DNA from: an uncultured Algibacter sp.
GTDB taxonomy: Bacteria > Bacteroidota > Bacteroidia > Flavobacteriales > Flavobacteriaceae
Reading direction: 5' to 3'
DNA length: 64,000 nucleotides
Assembly: GCA_947499935.1 (NCBI GenBank)
Contig: CANMQH010000017.1
Location: 1-64,000, forward strand
The notes under the pieces: generated by a model
What the model saw: the letters and a program-made list of their open reading frames with translations, nothing else
Told to the model about the DNA's origin: nothing
Databases searched by the model: none
Shown: in pieces, positions 26,920-35,441 of the stretch
How positions within the stretch are numbered: position 1 is the first letter of the stretch
How the letters are laid out: each line of letters starts with the position of its first letter
Program-made: the position numbers and the translations under genes

Positions 26920-26985
26920 TGCTGTCCCGCAGGGCAGCGCGCGTTGCTGGCGTAGCCGCGGGGCGATGAGATGTAGGAGGGATTG
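26920..26985. repeat. GC-rich tract with short hairpin
   Basis: GCTGTCCCGCAGGGCAGC folds into a 7-bp hairpin, followed by GCGCGTTGCTGGCGTAGCC and GCGGGGCGATGAG. This is far richer in G and C than the AT-rich surroundings. It encodes nothing recognisable and follows the long hairpin, so the two may form one repeat unit. Confidence 0.45.
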
Positions 26986-27005
26986 CATCGCATCAACCAA
27001 ATAAC

Positions 27006-27163
27006 ACCATTTCTGCATTGAAATGACCGTAATAAAACGCCCTTTTTTCCTTTCTACATCAGCATAAAAAGAAATCGTAACTAAGGCTATGCTTTATTTT
27101 TCTATTTCGTATAAAGAAAAAAATCACCATTTTCTTTCACAGTAATTTCAATGCAGAAATGGT
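27006..27163. mobile_element. MITE-like element with 25-bp terminal inverted repeats
   Basis: The ends 27006-27030 and 27139-27163 are inverted repeats with 2 mismatches in 25; the outer 19 bp (ACCATTTCTGCATTGAAAT) are perfect. The 158-bp unit has no ORF. Short size, terminal inverted repeats and nearby IS630 debris fit a miniature inverted-repeat element, but no target-site duplication is clear. Confidence 0.5.
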
Positions 27164-27212
27164 ATAACATCAGTTAAATTATAATTTGTCGTATATTTAT
27201 ATATGTCGAAAC

Positions 27213-27522
27213 GCAAAGCATTTCTCGCTATATCAACCTGACGAATATAAAATTGTAGTAATAGACAATGCTGACTTTCATTCAACTAAGAATATTGAAT
27301 ACCAGACAATATTTATTTGTTAAGAATACCCCATATTCACCAGAACTTAATCCTTGTGAGCAGGTATGGCAGTATATTAAAAATTGATATAAAAATCAAC
27401 ACTTTAAGGATATGAAACAGCTAAAAGATTGGTTACACAATTTTGTAAAACAAATGAAACCTGAAAAAATAGCTTCTATTACAGTTAATCATATTACAAA
27501 GACATTTTTACACGTCATTTAA
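27213..27522 (+). pseudogene. IS630-family transposase remnant (copy 2)
   Basis: The plus strand encodes EYKIVVIDNADFHSTKNI, then a 1-bp deletion relative to copy 1, NPCEQVWQYIKN, an in-frame TGA, YKNQHFKDMKQLKDWLHNF and a C-terminus ending HVI. It is clearly related at DNA level to the inverted remnant at 14238-14822 but has different disabling mutations: it keeps Trp where copy 1 has a stop. Only the last 100 or so codons survive. Confidence 0.85.
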
Positions 27523-27615
27523 TAATTAAATTAGTGTTATTATAATCTGGCATCCAAAAGCCTAACGTTTTTATAAGAGAATGAAGTTTTTAATCGTAAA
27601 AACTGTAAAAAGTAA

Positions 27616-28386
27616 TTATTTAGCCTTTTTACAAAAACAATCAGACATCATTTTATATAATTCTGGATGTTTACGTCTAAACAGTTTTGGGCGTTCAAAA
27701 AAATACTCTGATGCTACAGCAAAAAACTCTTGCTGATTAGTGCCTCCATAATTTCTAATATCAGAAGTATTGTTATTAATAGCTTCCATTTTTTCGTGAA
27801 CCAAATTAAGCCAAGGAATAGCATACGTATTGGAAAGTAATATTTTTGGTATACCATCTACATCACCATCTAACTTATCAATTAAATGAATAAATTCATG
27901 GATTGCGGTATTACCCTTATCTGTTTTATTGCTAAATCCATGATGCAAGGCTTTACGTGATAAAATCATTTGATTATCAAACCTGCCCGTACCCACTAGA
28001 CCAGCAATGTTACGTCCTTCACCTTCAAATTCTAAATTAGCATTAAAATTATCAGGATAAATAAGCACTGTAGACAAATTAGTATATTCCCAATCATCAA
28101 AACAAAAAACAGGTATAACGGCACTAGCAGTAACAAAAACAGTATCTAATTCTTCAATTTTAAAACCAACAGCTTCAATACGTGTTTGCATTAAAAACAT
28201 TCTCATATTCTCTTGAAACTGGAGTTGTTCTTCTGGTGATAGCTTACTGTAAAACATAACATGTTTTAATAACAAATTATGCCATGTTTTGGGTATACTT
28301 ATAATTTTTTGAGGTTTACTATTATTATAAAAGAAATAAATAGCAATGCATACAAAAATTACTATTATAATATATACCATAAACAC
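27616..28386 (-). CDS. MtfA-like zinc-dependent peptidase (M90)
   Basis: A 256-residue protein with an N-terminal membrane anchor (about 1-20, VYIIIVIFVCIAIYFFY) and a zinc peptidase domain. The gluzincin motif HExxH is seen as HEFIH in NTAIHEFIHLIDKLDGD, and a later Glu (QEFFAVASEYFFERP) fits the third ligand. The family is MtfA/DUF980; E. coli MtfA binds the repressor Mlc and has weak aminopeptidase activity. No Mlc homologue is nearby, so the role here is open. It stands alone between the repeat region and the molybdenum hydroxylase genes. Confidence 0.87.
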   Translation of the reverse strand: MFMVYIIIVIFVCIAIYFFYNNSKPQKIISIPKTWHNLLLKHVMFYSKLSPEEQLQFQENMRMFLMQTRIEAVGFKIEELDTVFVTASAVIPVFCFDDWEYTNLSTVLIYPDNFNANLEFEGEGRNIAGLVGTGRFDNQMILSRKALHHGFSNKTDKGNTAIHEFIHLIDKLDGDVDGIPKILLSNTYAIPWLNLVHEKMEAINNNTSDIRNYGGTNQQEFFAVASEYFFERPKLFRRKHPELYKMMSDCFCKKAK

Positions 28387-28482
28387 TTTTGGAATTAAAT
28401 CGAAAAATTAAAAAACCTAAGGTATTATTAACTTTACATTATGTTAATATAAAGGTTTATAAATCATGAAATTAAAATAGTT

Positions 28483-30639
28483 CTAACCCAGAATTTTTTT
28501 ATCAGTATTAATATAACTCATGTAAGGTTGTTTTGTAAGTCTTTTTCCTGTAGCTTTATAAATAGCATTTGCCACAGCAGCACCAATTGGTGGTAGAGTT
28601 GGTTCTCCCAACCCTGTTGGCGCAACATCACTTTCTATAAAGTGGACATCTACTTTTGGTGTTTGCCCCATTCTGATTAATTGATAAGTATTAAAGTTTT
28701 TAGACTGTGGAATACCATCTTTAAAAGCAAAATCTGAATACATCGTATGTCCTATCCCATCAATAACACCACCTTTAACTTGGTTCATAGCTCCCAATGG
28801 ATTTACCACGATACCGCAATCTACAACACAAGTCACTTTTTTCACATTAGGCACACCGTTTTCCATAGTGATGTCTGCAATTTCTGCAACATGCGTATTG
28901 TGGCAATAATATACCGAGAATCCTTGATATGTCCCTTCGCTTGTTTTACCCCAATTAGATTTTTCTACAGCTACCTTTATAACATTTTGTAATCGGTCTG
29001 GGCTATATTGTACTCTAGGCTTAGGGTTATTCTTAACATTTTCCAACAAATCTAAGTGTAATTGAATGCGGTCTACCCCCATTTCTTCTGCCAATTCATC
29101 AAAGAAACTTTGCTCTGCACTGGCTAGAAAATTAGTATATGGCGCTCTCCATGCTCCTGTGGATATATTACTACTATAATTTTGAGTATCAACTTGATAA
29201 TTCTCTACAGCTCCCGCAGGGAAAAAATTAGGAATTAGCCCATACATATTACTATTTATAGCAGCTTCCTTTAAATGATAACCCGTTAATTTTCCTTTCT
29301 TAATAGATGCGGCTATTTTGTATTTAATAGCAGGTCTATAAGTACCCGAAGTCATATCATCTTCTCTAGAAAAAACCACTTTTACAGGCTTTTTGGCTAG
29401 ACTGGATACTTCGGCTGCTTCTAAAACAAAATCGCCATACAAACGTCTTCCAAATCCGCCACCCATTCTTGTCATTTCTAAAAGCACTTCATCCTCTTTT
29501 CTACTTAACATTCTAGCGACACGTCTTGCTGTACCTTGAGGAGTTTGTATTGGCCCTACTAAATGAATCTTTTCATCAGTTACATTTGCAAAGAAATTCA
29601 TAGGCTCCATACAATTATGTGGCAAAAAAGGAGATTCGTAAATACGCTCTATAACTTTATCGGATTTAGCAAAAGCTTTATCTACATCACCATCTTTTCG
29701 GCGTGTATCAAATTCAGTACCGTTTAAAATACTAAGTAATTTTTTATCATGAAATTCAGTACTTTCAGCTTGAGAGTTTTGTTTCCAATTGGCTTTTAAT
29801 GCTTTTTTACCTTTCATTGCAGCAAATGTATTGTTCGCCAATACTGCAATTTTATCACCAAATTTAATGACTTGAGAAACACCTGAAACACTTTTAGTTG
29901 CAGAATCATCAAAAGATTCTAAGGTTTGTCCAAATGCTGGTGGTCGTAAAACAGATACATAAAGCATACCTTCTTCTTTATAGTCTAGACCATAAAGAGG
30001 TTTACCTGTTATAATTTTATCTATATCTACATTACTTTTACCTTGACCTATAATAGTAAAATTTTTAGGGTCTTTTAATGTTACATTTTCAGGTACCTCC
30101 ATATTAGCGGCATCTTTAACCACATCGCCATAACCTAATGTTTCTCCTTTATTATTGGTTATAACACCTAACTTTGCTGTACAATCTGAAGCACTAATAC
30201 CCCATTTTGCAGCAGCAGCGTTTACCAACATTTGTTTTGCTGTTGCTCCTGTTTGCCTAAGTGGTTCCCAACCTTGCCTAATAGATTGACTACCACCAGC
30301 CACTTGGCGTGTATAATTTTTGGTGTCTAATTTTCCTTGTACAACATTTACATCTTCCCATGGCACATCTAATTCTTCTGCAATAATCATGGGCATAGAT
30401 GTTTTTACACCTTGTCCAATTTCTGGATTTGGAGAAAAAATAGTGACTTTACCTTCATCAGAAATTTTAATAAAGGCATTAAAATCATTATAATTTAATG
30501 CGCTAATATCTATGGGCGGCGCTACATTTGGTTGACATGCACCAAATAAATTAAAGCTAATTAACATGCCACCACTGGCTAAAACCGAAGTTTTTAAGAA
30601 CGATCTTCTACTAAAGGCTGTTTGTTTTGAAGGTGTCAT
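28483..30639 (-). CDS. Molybdenum hydroxylase large subunit (IorB/CoxL-like), Tat-exported
   Basis: A 718-residue xanthine-oxidase-family subunit binding the molybdopterin cofactor. It begins with a twin-arginine signal (SRRSFLKTSVLASGG) with a Cys in the exported segment (LFGACQP), so it is likely periplasmic. The order of segments is that of isoquinoline 1-oxidoreductase beta subunits: IGQGVKTSMPMI early, GGGFGRRLYGDF and TGAWRAPYTNF in the middle, and GLGEPTLPPIGAAVANA with the active-site Glu at the end. The small iron-sulfur subunit lies 22 bp upstream, with no separate FAD subunit, so electrons would go to a cytochrome or quinone. Substrate unknown, probably an aldehyde or N-heterocycle. 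Confidence 0.93.
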   Translation of the reverse strand: MTPSKQTAFSRRSFLKTSVLASGGMLISFNLFGACQPNVAPPIDISALNYNDFNAFIKISDEGKVTIFSPNPEIGQGVKTSMPMIIAEELDVPWEDVNVVQGKLDTKNYTRQVAGGSQSIRQGWEPLRQTGATAKQMLVNAAAAKWGISASDCTAKLGVITNNKGETLGYGDVVKDAANMEVPENVTLKDPKNFTIIGQGKSNVDIDKIITGKPLYGLDYKEEGMLYVSVLRPPAFGQTLESFDDSATKSVSGVSQVIKFGDKIAVLANNTFAAMKGKKALKANWKQNSQAESTEFHDKKLLSILNGTEFDTRRKDGDVDKAFAKSDKVIERIYESPFLPHNCMEPMNFFANVTDEKIHLVGPIQTPQGTARRVARMLSRKEDEVLLEMTRMGGGFGRRLYGDFVLEAAEVSSLAKKPVKVVFSREDDMTSGTYRPAIKYKIAASIKKGKLTGYHLKEAAINSNMYGLIPNFFPAGAVENYQVDTQNYSSNISTGAWRAPYTNFLASAEQSFFDELAEEMGVDRIQLHLDLLENVKNNPKPRVQYSPDRLQNVIKVAVEKSNWGKTSEGTYQGFSVYYCHNTHVAEIADITMENGVPNVKKVTCVVDCGIVVNPLGAMNQVKGGVIDGIGHTMYSDFAFKDGIPQSKNFNTYQLIRMGQTPKVDVHFIESDVAPTGLGEPTLPPIGAAVANAIYKATGKRLTKQPYMSYINTDKKILG

Positions 30640-30661
30640 TTTTGAACTATATTTTTATTAA

Positions 30662-31123
30662 TTAACCTATTTTTTTTGATGCTACTTTTACAGCTTCTTC
30701 TATACTATTGTAGGCTGCACACCTACATATGTTTCCGTGCATAGCATTTCTTATATCCAAATCTTTAGGACTTGGGTTATGTTTTAAGAATGCAGAAGCT
30801 GTCATGATTTGTCCTGCTTGGCAATAACCACATTGTGGTACATCGACCTCTTTCCATGCTAATTGTACAGGGTGGTCACCATGTTCGGAAAGTCCCTCAA
30901 TAGTTGTAATTTCCATACCTGCAGCCTGCGAAACCTGTAATAAACAACTACGCATAGCATTACCATTAACATGAATAGTACATGCGCCACATTGCCCTAT
31001 ACCGCATCCAAACTTAGTTCCTACTAAATTTATTTGATCTCTTAAAACCCATAATAAGGGTGTATCCATATCTGCTTCTACAGTATGAGTCTTGTTATTA
31101 ATTTTTAAAGTATACGTTGGCAT
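30662..31123 (-). CDS. Molybdenum hydroxylase small subunit, two [2Fe-2S] clusters (IorA-like)
   Basis: A 153-residue electron-transfer subunit. The plant-ferredoxin cluster is bound by GCGIGQCGACTIHVNG with a further Cys in RSCLLQ, and the second cluster by QCGYCQAGQIMTA and NICRCAAYNSI in the helical domain. No signal peptide is visible, as expected for a partner carried along with the Tat-exported large subunit 22 bp downstream. The two genes form a minimal IorAB-type pair. Confidence 0.95.
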   Translation of the reverse strand: MPTYTLKINNKTHTVEADMDTPLLWVLRDQINLVGTKFGCGIGQCGACTIHVNGNAMRSCLLQVSQAAGMEITTIEGLSEHGDHPVQLAWKEVDVPQCGYCQAGQIMTASAFLKHNPSPKDLDIRNAMHGNICRCAAYNSIEEAVKVASKKIG

Positions 31124-31378
31124 GATAGCGTGTAAAAAGGTTATTATTTATAATTAAAACCAACTACCAAAAGGCATTTGGCTTAAAGACATGACTTATG
31201 TGCTTGTAAAGTACAAAAAAATGAATGTAAATTCCATGGAAAACATTCGATTTAACATTGTTTTTTAACAATTACTAACACCCAATAACCAATGATTGGC
31301 TATGAATTAAATAACAGAGGTGGCAAAACGATTATTAAAAGTCATCTTAACTGAAAATTATGTAATGAAAACTTAACT

Positions 31379-32263
31379 TTAATCTTCAACAAAAGTCCAA
31401 GCTACTATTCTAGATATTTTATTACCTTGACCCATATGTATAGTCTTAATATCTGTGGCGCCAAGTTTTTTTAAGGATACATACATACCTTTTACTAAAT
31501 CTTTTTTAGAGACTAAAGTTGTAAACCAAACACACTGATCTTTATACAAAGAGCTTTCATACAAATAATTATGTAAAAAAGCTTTTTCGCCGCCATCATA
31601 CCACAACTCATTGTGTGTTCCTGAAAAATTTCTAACTATTCCATTCTCCTTTTTATCTATAGCTTTAAGTTTCTTAGTCGTTGCTTCTAATGCTTCTGCT
31701 TCAGATTTATAAAAAGGGGGATTACAAATAGAAACTAAAAATGAATCTTCTGTATTTAAAATACCATTTAAAATTTGAGATTTATTATCTTGAAATCTCA
31801 AAGAAATCATATCACTTAATTGATTTTTATCAATAATGTTTTGTGCCTGTTTTAAGGATGATTTATCAATATCGGTTGCCACAAAAGTCCACTGATACTC
31901 AGCATGACCTAAAAGTGGATAAATACAACTAGCACCTGTACCTATATCTAAAACCTTTGTGTTTTTATTAGTATTATGCTTTTTTAATAAATCGGCAATA
32001 TGATGTATATAATCTACTCGACCTGGCACAGGTGGGCATAGGTTTTTATCTGGAAAATCCCAAAAATCAATATTATAATGTGTAAACAATAAAGCTCTGT
32101 TAAGTAATTTAACAGCCACTGGATTTGCAAAATCTATAGTCTTTTTTTGATATTTATTTTCGAAAACAAAGGCTTCTAAATCAGGAAGTACTTGGCATAA
32201 AGCCTCTAAATCATATCCAGATTTATGCTTGTTTTTGGGGTGGAAATTAGTATTTGTCTTGAT
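31379..32263 (-). CDS. rlmF: 23S rRNA (adenine-1618-N6)-methyltransferase
   Basis: RlmF methylates A1618 of 23S rRNA. Conserved parts are YDLEALCQVLPDLEAF, IDFANPVAVKLLNRALL, CPPVPGRVDYIHHIADLL, the SAM motif VLDIGTGASCIYPLLG and the catalytic NPPF in SICNPPFYKSEAEA. Family sequence (FHPKNKHKSGYDL) extends well upstream of the first standard start (GTG at 32119), but this open stretch, bounded by a stop at 32285-32287, contains no ATG, GTG or TTG. I therefore extend the gene to an ATC at 32263 (ATA at 32284 is the other candidate). Either a rare start codon is used, or the gene is damaged or an indel is present. Confidence 0.85.
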   Translation of the reverse strand: MKTNTNFHPKNKHKSGYDLEALCQVLPDLEAFVFENKYQKKTIDFANPVAVKLLNRALLFTHYNIDFWDFPDKNLCPPVPGRVDYIHHIADLLKKHNTNKNTKVLDIGTGASCIYPLLGHAEYQWTFVATDIDKSSLKQAQNIIDKNQLSDMISLRFQDNKSQILNGILNTEDSFLVSICNPPFYKSEAEALEATTKKLKAIDKKENGIVRNFSGTHNELWYDGGEKAFLHNYLYESSLYKDQCVWFTTLVSKKDLVKGMYVSLKKLGATDIKTIHMGQGNKISRIVAWTFVED

Positions 32264-32371
32264 TTTTAAGTTTTTTAGGAATATTTACAATAATGTAAAA
32301 CTAATGATTACAAACCGAACAACAATACAATTACATTAACTGAATTATATATCTTCGCAAAAAAAAGAAAC

Positions 32372-33031
32372 ATGTTAAAAGCTGTTATTTTTGATATGGA
32401 TGGTGTTATTATTGATAGTGAACCTATGCATAACAAAGCCTATCATGATATGTTTGATGAAGTTGGTATTGATGTTACAGACGAACTTTACGAATCGTTT
32501 ACAGGACAATCTACCATAAACATTTGCAAACATTTATGCGACCATTTTGGGCTTTTGGAAACTCCAGAAGATTTAGTAGCCATAAAGCGAAAACATTATA
32601 AACGCTTTTTTGAAAGCAACTCTGAACTCGCTTTAATTGATGGCGTATTCGATTTAATTAAAGATTATTACACTAACGGTTTAAAATTAATCTTAGCCTC
32701 TTCGGCATCTATGACTAGTATAAATCAAATTTTTAATCGTTTTGATTTAAATCAGTATTTCATTGCCAAATTTAGTGGTGGTGATTTAAAACAATCTAAA
32801 CCTCATCCAGAAATTTTTATAAAGGCGGCAAAAGCAACAGGTTTTTCTACGGATGAATGTATGGTTATTGAAGATTCTACCAACGGTATATTAGCCGCTA
32901 AAGCAGCTAACATATACTGTGTAGGCTATGATAGTTTTCATTCAAAAAACCAAAATTACAGTCAAGCAAATATGGTTATCAATAATTTTGAGGCGATAAG
33001 TTTTTCTAAAATATCTAAAATAATACCATAA
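32372..33031 (+). CDS. HAD-superfamily hydrolase, beta-phosphoglucomutase-like
   Basis: A 219-residue HAD-IA protein. Motif I is AVIFDMDGVIIDSEP with nucleophile and acid/base Asp, motif II is LILASSASM, the Lys is in QSKPHPEIF, and motif III is VIEDSTNGILAAKAA. A helical cap (about 15-85) is present. It is close to beta-phosphoglucomutases and small sugar-phosphate phosphatases; the substrate cannot be fixed from sequence. It is a single-gene unit, divergent from rlmF and convergent with the DUF2167 gene across a shared terminator. Confidence 0.88.
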   Translation: MLKAVIFDMDGVIIDSEPMHNKAYHDMFDEVGIDVTDELYESFTGQSTINICKHLCDHFGLLETPEDLVAIKRKHYKRFFESNSELALIDGVFDLIKDYYTNGLKLILASSASMTSINQIFNRFDLNQYFIAKFSGGDLKQSKPHPEIFIKAAKATGFSTDECMVIEDSTNGILAAKAANIYCVGYDSFHSKNQNYSQANMVINNFEAISFSKISKIIP

Positions 33032-33034
33032 AAA

Positions 33035-33064
33035 AAGCTGTCTAAATATTAATCTAGACAGCTT
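33035..33064. terminator. Bidirectional terminator between convergent genes
   Basis: AAGCTGTCTA (33035-33044) and TAGACAGCTT (33055-33064) form a perfect 10-bp stem with a 10-nt loop. On the minus strand six T residues follow. It lies between the 3-prime ends of the HAD and DUF2167 genes. Confidence 0.8.
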
Positions 33065-33088
33065 GATTTACATAAAATAATTTATAGT

Positions 33089-33982
33089 TTAAGCATCTTC
33101 TTTTCCACTTCCAAATATTTTCTTTTTAAAACCGCTAAATAAAGCAACAGCTCCAATAGCGATAAACTTCCAGAATTTTAATATGACTGCAAAAAAGCCC
33201 GCTTTAGCCAAAATTTTACCTGCAATTAACCCGCCTATACCATAAGCGGCTACTTTATCAACATCTGGATTAAAATCTGAATATCTATTACCCGCAGTAA
33301 ACTCAACGCTATTTAATATGTTATCTCTTTCTTTATTAAAGGTTTCTAACATATCAATATCCCCAATAGCATTAATGTTTAGATAACCTTTTCTACCTAA
33401 AACCCTAATGTTATAATTTAATGTGTTTTTATCGTAATCTTCAAATTTAAGCTCTTTGGCCCAATGTAATTTTTTGTTGTCTTGGTCGTAATACGGTTTG
33501 GATGCCCAACCTATTAATTCCATAGTAGGATAGCCTTGTAGGGTTCGCTGTGGGTTAGATTCTACAATATCATTCTGCATTTCTTTTAGTAAATCATCAT
33601 AATCTAAATCTTCAGCTTCTTCATCTTCAATATAACCTTCTTCTTCATATTCTATTTCTACAGCATAGGTAAACGCTTCATGCATTGGTGTCATTGCTTC
33701 TGGAAACAACAAGCCTAAAGGTTCGCTTGGCGGATTTCCCCAAAGGTCTGTTAATACTTTTTTACTTTGTTCGCTGTCCAGAAATTTAAATCCGTCTGGT
33801 ACATGAAGTGTCGCTATACCGCCTTTAAGTATAACTTCGCCATGCTGAAACGTAAACGAATTATTAAGACTATCTAAACTTTTTTGATAATCCGCTAAAT
33901 CTATGGTTAGTGAATCGGTTTCTTGTTGCCCATTTACAACAATGCTAAAGCATAACAATAATGCTAATGTAATTTTGTTCAT
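33089..33982 (-). CDS. DUF2167 membrane-anchored protein
   Basis: A 297-residue protein with an N-terminal signal peptide (NKITLALLLCFSIVVNGQ) and a C-terminal membrane segment (about 255-285) followed by a lysine-rich tail. The central domain is DUF2167, recognisable by LWGNPPSEPLGLLFP, ELIGWASKPYYDQ and KLHWAKELKFED. An acidic run (YEEEGYIEDEEAEDLDYDD) lies near 112-130. The function is unknown. It precedes a small basic ORF and mscL across a short gap in reverse order, but an operon is uncertain. Confidence 0.83.
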   Translation of the reverse strand: MNKITLALLLCFSIVVNGQQETDSLTIDLADYQKSLDSLNNSFTFQHGEVILKGGIATLHVPDGFKFLDSEQSKKVLTDLWGNPPSEPLGLLFPEAMTPMHEAFTYAVEIEYEEEGYIEDEEAEDLDYDDLLKEMQNDIVESNPQRTLQGYPTMELIGWASKPYYDQDNKKLHWAKELKFEDYDKNTLNYNIRVLGRKGYLNINAIGDIDMLETFNKERDNILNSVEFTAGNRYSDFNPDVDKVAAYGIGGLIAGKILAKAGFFAVILKFWKFIAIGAVALFSGFKKKIFGSGKEDA

Positions 33983-34045
33983 GATTTGGTTGTTAGTAAG
34001 TTATGATTTGAGGGGCATCAAAATTAACTTTTTATTTCAAAAACC

Positions 34046-34192
34046 TCAATTTTCCTTTGATTTTTTTATTATGTTCTTCAACCGTTCCTTTCTCTGTATA
34101 GCTTCTAACTTTTTTTTATTTGTTTTTTGAGCCATTAATTTAGAATGCTTAGCCTTATTTTTTGTGTTTTTTTCTCTTCCTTTTTTTGTCAT
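34046..34192 (-). CDS. Small, very basic hypothetical protein (48 aa)
   Basis: The minus strand from ATG at 34192 encodes MTKKGREKNTKNKAKHSKL and on to KKSKEN, 48 residues, about a third Lys or Arg with few acidic residues. It has no hydrophobic segment. It sits 10 bp after the mscL stop codon on the same strand, so it would be co-transcribed. Such composition suits a nucleic-acid- or ribosome-binding peptide, but I recognise no family. The tight spacing and clean frame support a real gene. Confidence 0.5.
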   Translation of the reverse strand: MTKKGREKNTKNKAKHSKLMAQKTNKKKLEAIQRKERLKNIIKKSKEN

Positions 34193-34202
34193 AATCACTC
34201 AA

Positions 34203-34646
34203 TTATTGTTTTGCTTTTAATAATGCGTTTTGCTCTTCCATTAACTCGGTAAGATGAGAAAGCAACTCAATATCTTTAGGGGTTACTACGGTTTTATCTT
34301 TAGAATCATGAGCACGATTGCGTAATTTATTCATAAACTTAACCACTATAAAAACAGTAAAACCAATAATTATAAAATCTAAAAACGCTTCTCCAAAGGC
34401 ACCATAACCTATAGAAACTTCGCTTGTAACAATACCTCCGTTTATATTAGTAACAGCTTCTCTAAGAATGATACGTTTGTCTTGCAAATTAATACCGTCT
34501 GTCATTAAAGATAAAGGTGGAAGAAATACTTTTTTAACTAAAACATCTATAACTTTATTGAAGGATGCGCCTATTATAATACCAATAGCCATATCCATCA
34601 TATTTCCCTTTACGGCAAACTCTTTAAATTCTTTAAATAATTGCAT
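34203..34646 (-). CDS. mscL: Large-conductance mechanosensitive channel
   Basis: MscL opens in the inner membrane under high tension to release solutes during hypo-osmotic shock. The 147-residue length is normal. Visible are the N-terminal amphipathic helix (LFKEFKEFAVKGNMMDMA), TM1 with the pore-lining GIIIGASFNKVIDVLVKK, a periplasmic loop, TM2 (FLDFIIIGFTVFIVVKFMNKL) and a cytoplasmic helix at the C-terminus. It would matter for a marine organism facing dilution. Confidence 0.96.
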   Translation of the reverse strand: MQLFKEFKEFAVKGNMMDMAIGIIIGASFNKVIDVLVKKVFLPPLSLMTDGINLQDKRIILREAVTNINGGIVTSEVSIGYGAFGEAFLDFIIIGFTVFIVVKFMNKLRNRAHDSKDKTVVTPKDIELLSHLTELMEEQNALLKAKQ

Positions 34647-34788
34647 AATACGTTGTTAAATTTGTGATGGTAAATATAACAACATTAGACATTTTTAAGC
34701 CTTTGCAAGGAAAATTAAATTTTATGTAGACACCATACTTTTACTCATTAATTGTATGTTAGATTAAGACCTAAAAGCTATAAAACGA

Positions 34789-35376
34789 TTACTTTCGGTT
34801 GTTTTTTATATATTCCGTTGGATTTAAATATCCATGAGTATTATTAGAATACCCGCCTCCAATAGGAAGTCCAACTTGCCCCCTTAATTCTAAATGTAAA
34901 TGCGCTAAGTATTGTCCATTATTATTTCCTATGGTTCCAATACGGTATCCTTTAGTAACATAGTCTCCTTTTGTAACGTAGATAGAATCGCAATGCGCAT
35001 AAAGAGATTCAATTTGTGTATCATCATTAAGATAATGTTTAATTCTAATAACATTACCCCAACCTTCGCCTAAGTCCTTGGCAAACGTAACATAACCATT
35101 CGCAATAGTGTATATAGTATCACCCAAGTCTGTGTTTCCTCCCTTTGCACCATTCCAGTCCTCTCCTAAATGATTATTCTTCGTAAATTTTTGAGCATTA
35201 TAATAACCTTTAGCATCTGGTTTCCCAACAGGAAAATCAAATCCGTTAACCTTATTAATAGTATCTTGTTGATTAATCTTTATGCTATTAGCAGCCACAT
35301 TAATAGTATTCTCATTTTTGGGTTTACAACCATGAATGAGAAAAAACAATACAGACATTACGATTATGTTTTTCAT
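34789..35376 (-). CDS. M23-family peptidase lipoprotein (LytM-like)
   Basis: A 195-residue lipoprotein (signal ending FLIHGC, Cys17) with an M23/LytM endopeptidase domain. The zinc ligands are present: NHLGEDWNG (His and Asp) and AHLHLELR (HxH). A peptidoglycan hydrolase acting on cross-links, or a recycling/division role, is expected at the outer membrane. The catalytic domain is short, with no LysM or coiled-coil extension. It follows glmM by 65 bp on the same strand. Confidence 0.9.
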   Translation of the reverse strand: MKNIIVMSVLFFLIHGCKPKNENTINVAANSIKINQQDTINKVNGFDFPVGKPDAKGYYNAQKFTKNNHLGEDWNGAKGGNTDLGDTIYTIANGYVTFAKDLGEGWGNVIRIKHYLNDDTQIESLYAHCDSIYVTKGDYVTKGYRIGTIGNNNGQYLAHLHLELRGQVGLPIGGGYSNNTHGYLNPTEYIKNNRK

Positions 35377-35441
35377 GGTATTTAATGCTATTAGGCTAAA
35401 TTTAAAGTGCTAAAAATCAAGTCAACCTTAAAACCTTAATC

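Larger units (their letters stand above)
26547..27615. other. Gene-free region rich in inverted repeats and IS debris
   Basis: About 1.07 kb with no intact gene. It contains a long hairpin (26844-26910), a short GC-rich tract (about 26920-26985), a 158-bp element with 25-bp inverted ends (27006-27163) and a decayed IS630 fragment (27213-27522). It looks like a landing site for small repeats. These are listed separately. Confidence 0.7.
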
